64,000 nt of DNA from Megamonas hypermegale (GTDB lineage: Bacteria; Bacillota; Negativicutes; Selenomonadales; Selenomonadaceae). A model generated the notes under the pieces. It was not told where the DNA came from. It did no database searches and was given only the letters and a program-made list of their open reading frames with translations. Within the stretch, counting starts at the first letter, position 1; each line of letters opens with the position of its first letter. The DNA lies in assembly GCF_900187035.1 (NCBI RefSeq), contig NZ_LT906446.1:496001-560000 (forward strand). Reading direction: 5' to 3'. Made by a program: the position numbers and the translations under genes. Shown piece by piece: positions 62,761-64,000 of the stretch.

Positions 62761-62789
62761 TTGACAGCCTATTTTTATTGTGCTATAGT
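62761..62789 (+). promoter_or_regulatory. infC-rpmI-rplT promoter
   Basis: TTGACA (62761-62766), a 17-base spacer and TATAGT (62784-62789), near consensus. About 190 bases of leader separate it from infC. Confidence 0.8.
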
Positions 62790-62795
62790 ATTCAC

Positions 62796-62989
62796 GTTGC
62801 ATTTGTTAATGTGTTTTCAAGTAGAGGTCACCGCTTCTCACCTTATGGCGCGCAGTCAGTAGGGTTACTTATTAAAAATTAAAGTTATAATGTTAATTAT
62901 TTAATTTGTAATATCAGAGGGTGACGTAGGTCATCCTCTTTTTTATCGCGAATATTATATAAAAATTTATAAATAATGAGGTGTTTCCT
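62796..62989 (+). promoter_or_regulatory. infC operon leader with attenuator, L20/IF3-type control
   Basis: The leader contains a structured 5' part (AGAGGTCACCGCTTCTCACC at 62823-62842) and an intrinsic terminator AGAGGGTGAC / GTCATCCTCT (62916-62939) followed by TTTTT. GTCACC in the 5' part is complementary to GGTGAC in the terminator's first arm, so the two can form competing antiterminator and terminator states. The L20 leader of Firmicutes sits in this position; whether this one responds to L20 is inferred. Confidence 0.65.
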
Positions 62990-63544
62990 ATTAGTAAAGA
63001 ATCTTTAAGAGTTAATGGTGAAATCCGCGCTAGAGAAGTTCGTGTTACCGACGTAAAAGGTGCTCAACTAGGTATCATGTCTACAAGAGATGCTCTGCGC
63101 AAAGCGGAAGAAGCTCATCTTGACTTAGTTGAAGTAGCGCCAAAGGCTAAACCGCCTGTTTGCCGTATCATGGATTTTGGTAAATATCGCTATGAACAGC
63201 AAAAACGCGAAAAAGAAGCTAAGAAAAAACAAAAAGTTATTAGTGTAAAAGAAGTAAAACTTCGTCCTGGTATTGAAACACACGATTTTAACTTCAAAGT
63301 AAAAAATGCTTTGCGTTTTATTGCTGAAGGCAATAAAGTAAAAGCTACAATAATGTTCCGTGGCCGTGAGCTTTCACATCCAGAAATGGGCCGTGAACTC
63401 TTATTAAAAGTTGCTGAACAGATGAAAGACGCTGTTACTGTTGAACGCGAACCTAAACTTGAAGGTAAAAATATGATTATGATTTTAGCGCCTAAAGTAC
63501 AAAAAGCGCAAACTAAAGGAGGAAAAACTAATGCCAAAAATTAA
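62990..63544 (+). CDS. infC: translation initiation factor IF-3
   Basis: 184 residues: N-domain [18 protein letters not shown], a basic linker ([30 protein letters not shown]) and the C-domain [21 protein letters not shown]. The reading frame has no ATG at the expected place. GAGGTG at 62978-62983 is 6 bases before ATT at 62990 (ATT AGT AAA GAA), while the in-frame GTG at 62981 is part of that same ribosome binding site. ATT is therefore the likely start, as in infC of E. coli and others, where it allows IF-3 to limit its own synthesis. It overlaps rpmI by 14 bases. Confidence 0.95.
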   Translation: MSKESLRVNGEIRAREVRVTDVKGAQLGIMSTRDALRKAEEAHLDLVEVAPKAKPPVCRIMDFGKYRYEQQKREKEAKKKQKVISVKEVKLRPGIETHDFNFKVKNALRFIAEGNKVKATIMFRGRELSHPEMGRELLLKVAEQMKDAVTVEREPKLEGKNMIMILAPKVQKAQTKGGKTNAKN

Positions 63545-63728
63545 AACTCGCAGAGCTGCAGCTAAACGTTTTACAGCTACAGGTTCTGGTGAATTCAAAC
63601 GTAATAAAGCTTTCAAAAGCCATATCTTAGAAAAGAAATCACCAAAACGTAAACGTAATTTACGTAAAGCAGCTATCATCACTGCTGCTGACCATAAACG
63701 CGTAAGCAAAATGCTTCCATACGCTTAA
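63531..63728 (+). CDS. rpmI: 50S ribosomal protein L35
   Basis: 65 residues, highly basic, [20 protein letters not shown] through [11 protein letters not shown], matching L35. AAAGGAGG in the end of infC precedes the ATG, which lies inside infC. Confidence 0.97.
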   Translation: MPKIKTRRAAAKRFTATGSGEFKRNKAFKSHILEKKSPKRKRNLRKAAIITAADHKRVSKMLPYA

Positions 63729-63766
63729 TTGTTTGATTATATTGTAGAAATTTAGGAGGGTAAATA

Positions 63767-64000
63767 ATGCCAAGAGTAAAAAGTGGCGTAACCGCTCATG
63801 CACGTCATAAAAAAATCTTAAAATTAGCTAAAGGTTATAGAGGAGCTAGAAGCAAACAGTTCAAAAAAGCTAACGAACTTGTTATGAAAGCTCTTTATTA
63901 TGCACGCAGAGACCGTCGTGCTAAAAAAGGCGAATTCCGTAGATTATGGATTGCTCGTATCAATGCTGCTACTCGTGCTAACGGTATGTCTTACAGCCGT
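63767..64000 (+). CDS. rplT: 50S ribosomal protein L20, 5' part
   Basis: The first 78 codons to the window edge: [19 protein letters not shown], then the [14 protein letters not shown] segment and [19 protein letters not shown], which are L20. TAGGAGGG precedes the ATG. The C-terminus lies outside. In relatives L20 binds the operon leader. Confidence 0.97.
   Translation, partial: MPRVKSGVTAHARHKKILKLAKGYRGARSKQFKKANELVMKALYYARRDRRAKKGEFRRLWIARINAATRANGMSYSR

Overview
The window looks like chromosome of a low-GC, diderm Firmicute of the Negativicutes, most likely Selenomonadaceae and possibly Megamonas. The reasons are the very AT-rich sequence with Firmicute-style ribosome binding sites (GGAGG with frequent TTG/GTG starts), an SLH-domain/beta-barrel porin (the OmpM type that ties the outer membrane of Negativicutes to peptidoglycan), a glmS ribozyme, and TreB/TreC and PyrK/PyrD of Firmicute type. 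The genus is a guess; the class is well supported.

Layout. 1-1.95 kb: end of a nickel/peptide ABC importer (binding protein tail and two ATPases). 2-9.3 kb: secreted esterase, guaB, glmS behind a self-cleaving glmS ribozyme, glmM, and an Mrp Fe-S carrier. 9.5-16.6 kb: LysR regulator, metallo-beta-lactamase-fold protein, GH3 beta-glycosidase, DUF4867-like protein, cytidylate-kinase-like protein and the SLH porin. 16.8-32 kb: a sulfosugar locus, described below. 32-43.8 kb: uvrA, an oppBCDF importer without a binding protein, a hydrolase with a Cys nucleophile elbow, a C_GCAxxG_C_C protein, a metallophosphoesterase, an LD-carboxypeptidase and a tiny Pro/His-rich secreted protein. 43.9-59.6 kb: pcrA, a membrane transporter, rpsB-tsf, flavodoxin-like and SRA-like proteins, SDR, HU, mazG, treC-treB with TreR-type operators, and pyrK-pyrD. 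59.8-62.1 kb: a CRISPR array of 36 repeats with no cas genes in the window. 62.1-64 kb: a zinc-ribbon membrane protein and the infC-rpmI-rplT operon behind an attenuator leader, with infC most likely starting at AUU.

The most interesting system is the 16.8-32 kb locus. Read as one pathway, it takes up and ferments sulfoquinovosyl glycerol (SQGro). A GPH-type permease imports it. A GH31 enzyme, recognisable as sulfoquinovosidase by near-complete agreement with YihQ-type active-site motifs, releases sulfoquinovose (SQ) and glycerol. A mutarotase equilibrates SQ. A fucose-isomerase-fold protein, a PFK-superfamily kinase and a class II aldolase would carry out isomerisation, phosphorylation and cleavage to DHAP and sulfolactaldehyde. 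A YihU-like reductase then makes dihydroxypropanesulfonate, and a divergent TauE/SafE permease could export it. Glycerol dehydrogenase and a fused DhaK-DhaL kinase would recover the glycerol half as a second DHAP. The isomerase and kinase are not homologous in type to E. coli YihS/YihV, so this is a sulfo-EMP variant.

The locus also has a visible regulatory accident. Its GntR/UTRA regulator gene is split by an intact-looking 1,448-bp IS3-family (IS150-type) element with a 3-bp target duplication. A perfect inverted repeat covers both -35 boxes of the divergent promoters at the head of the locus and is the best operator candidate.
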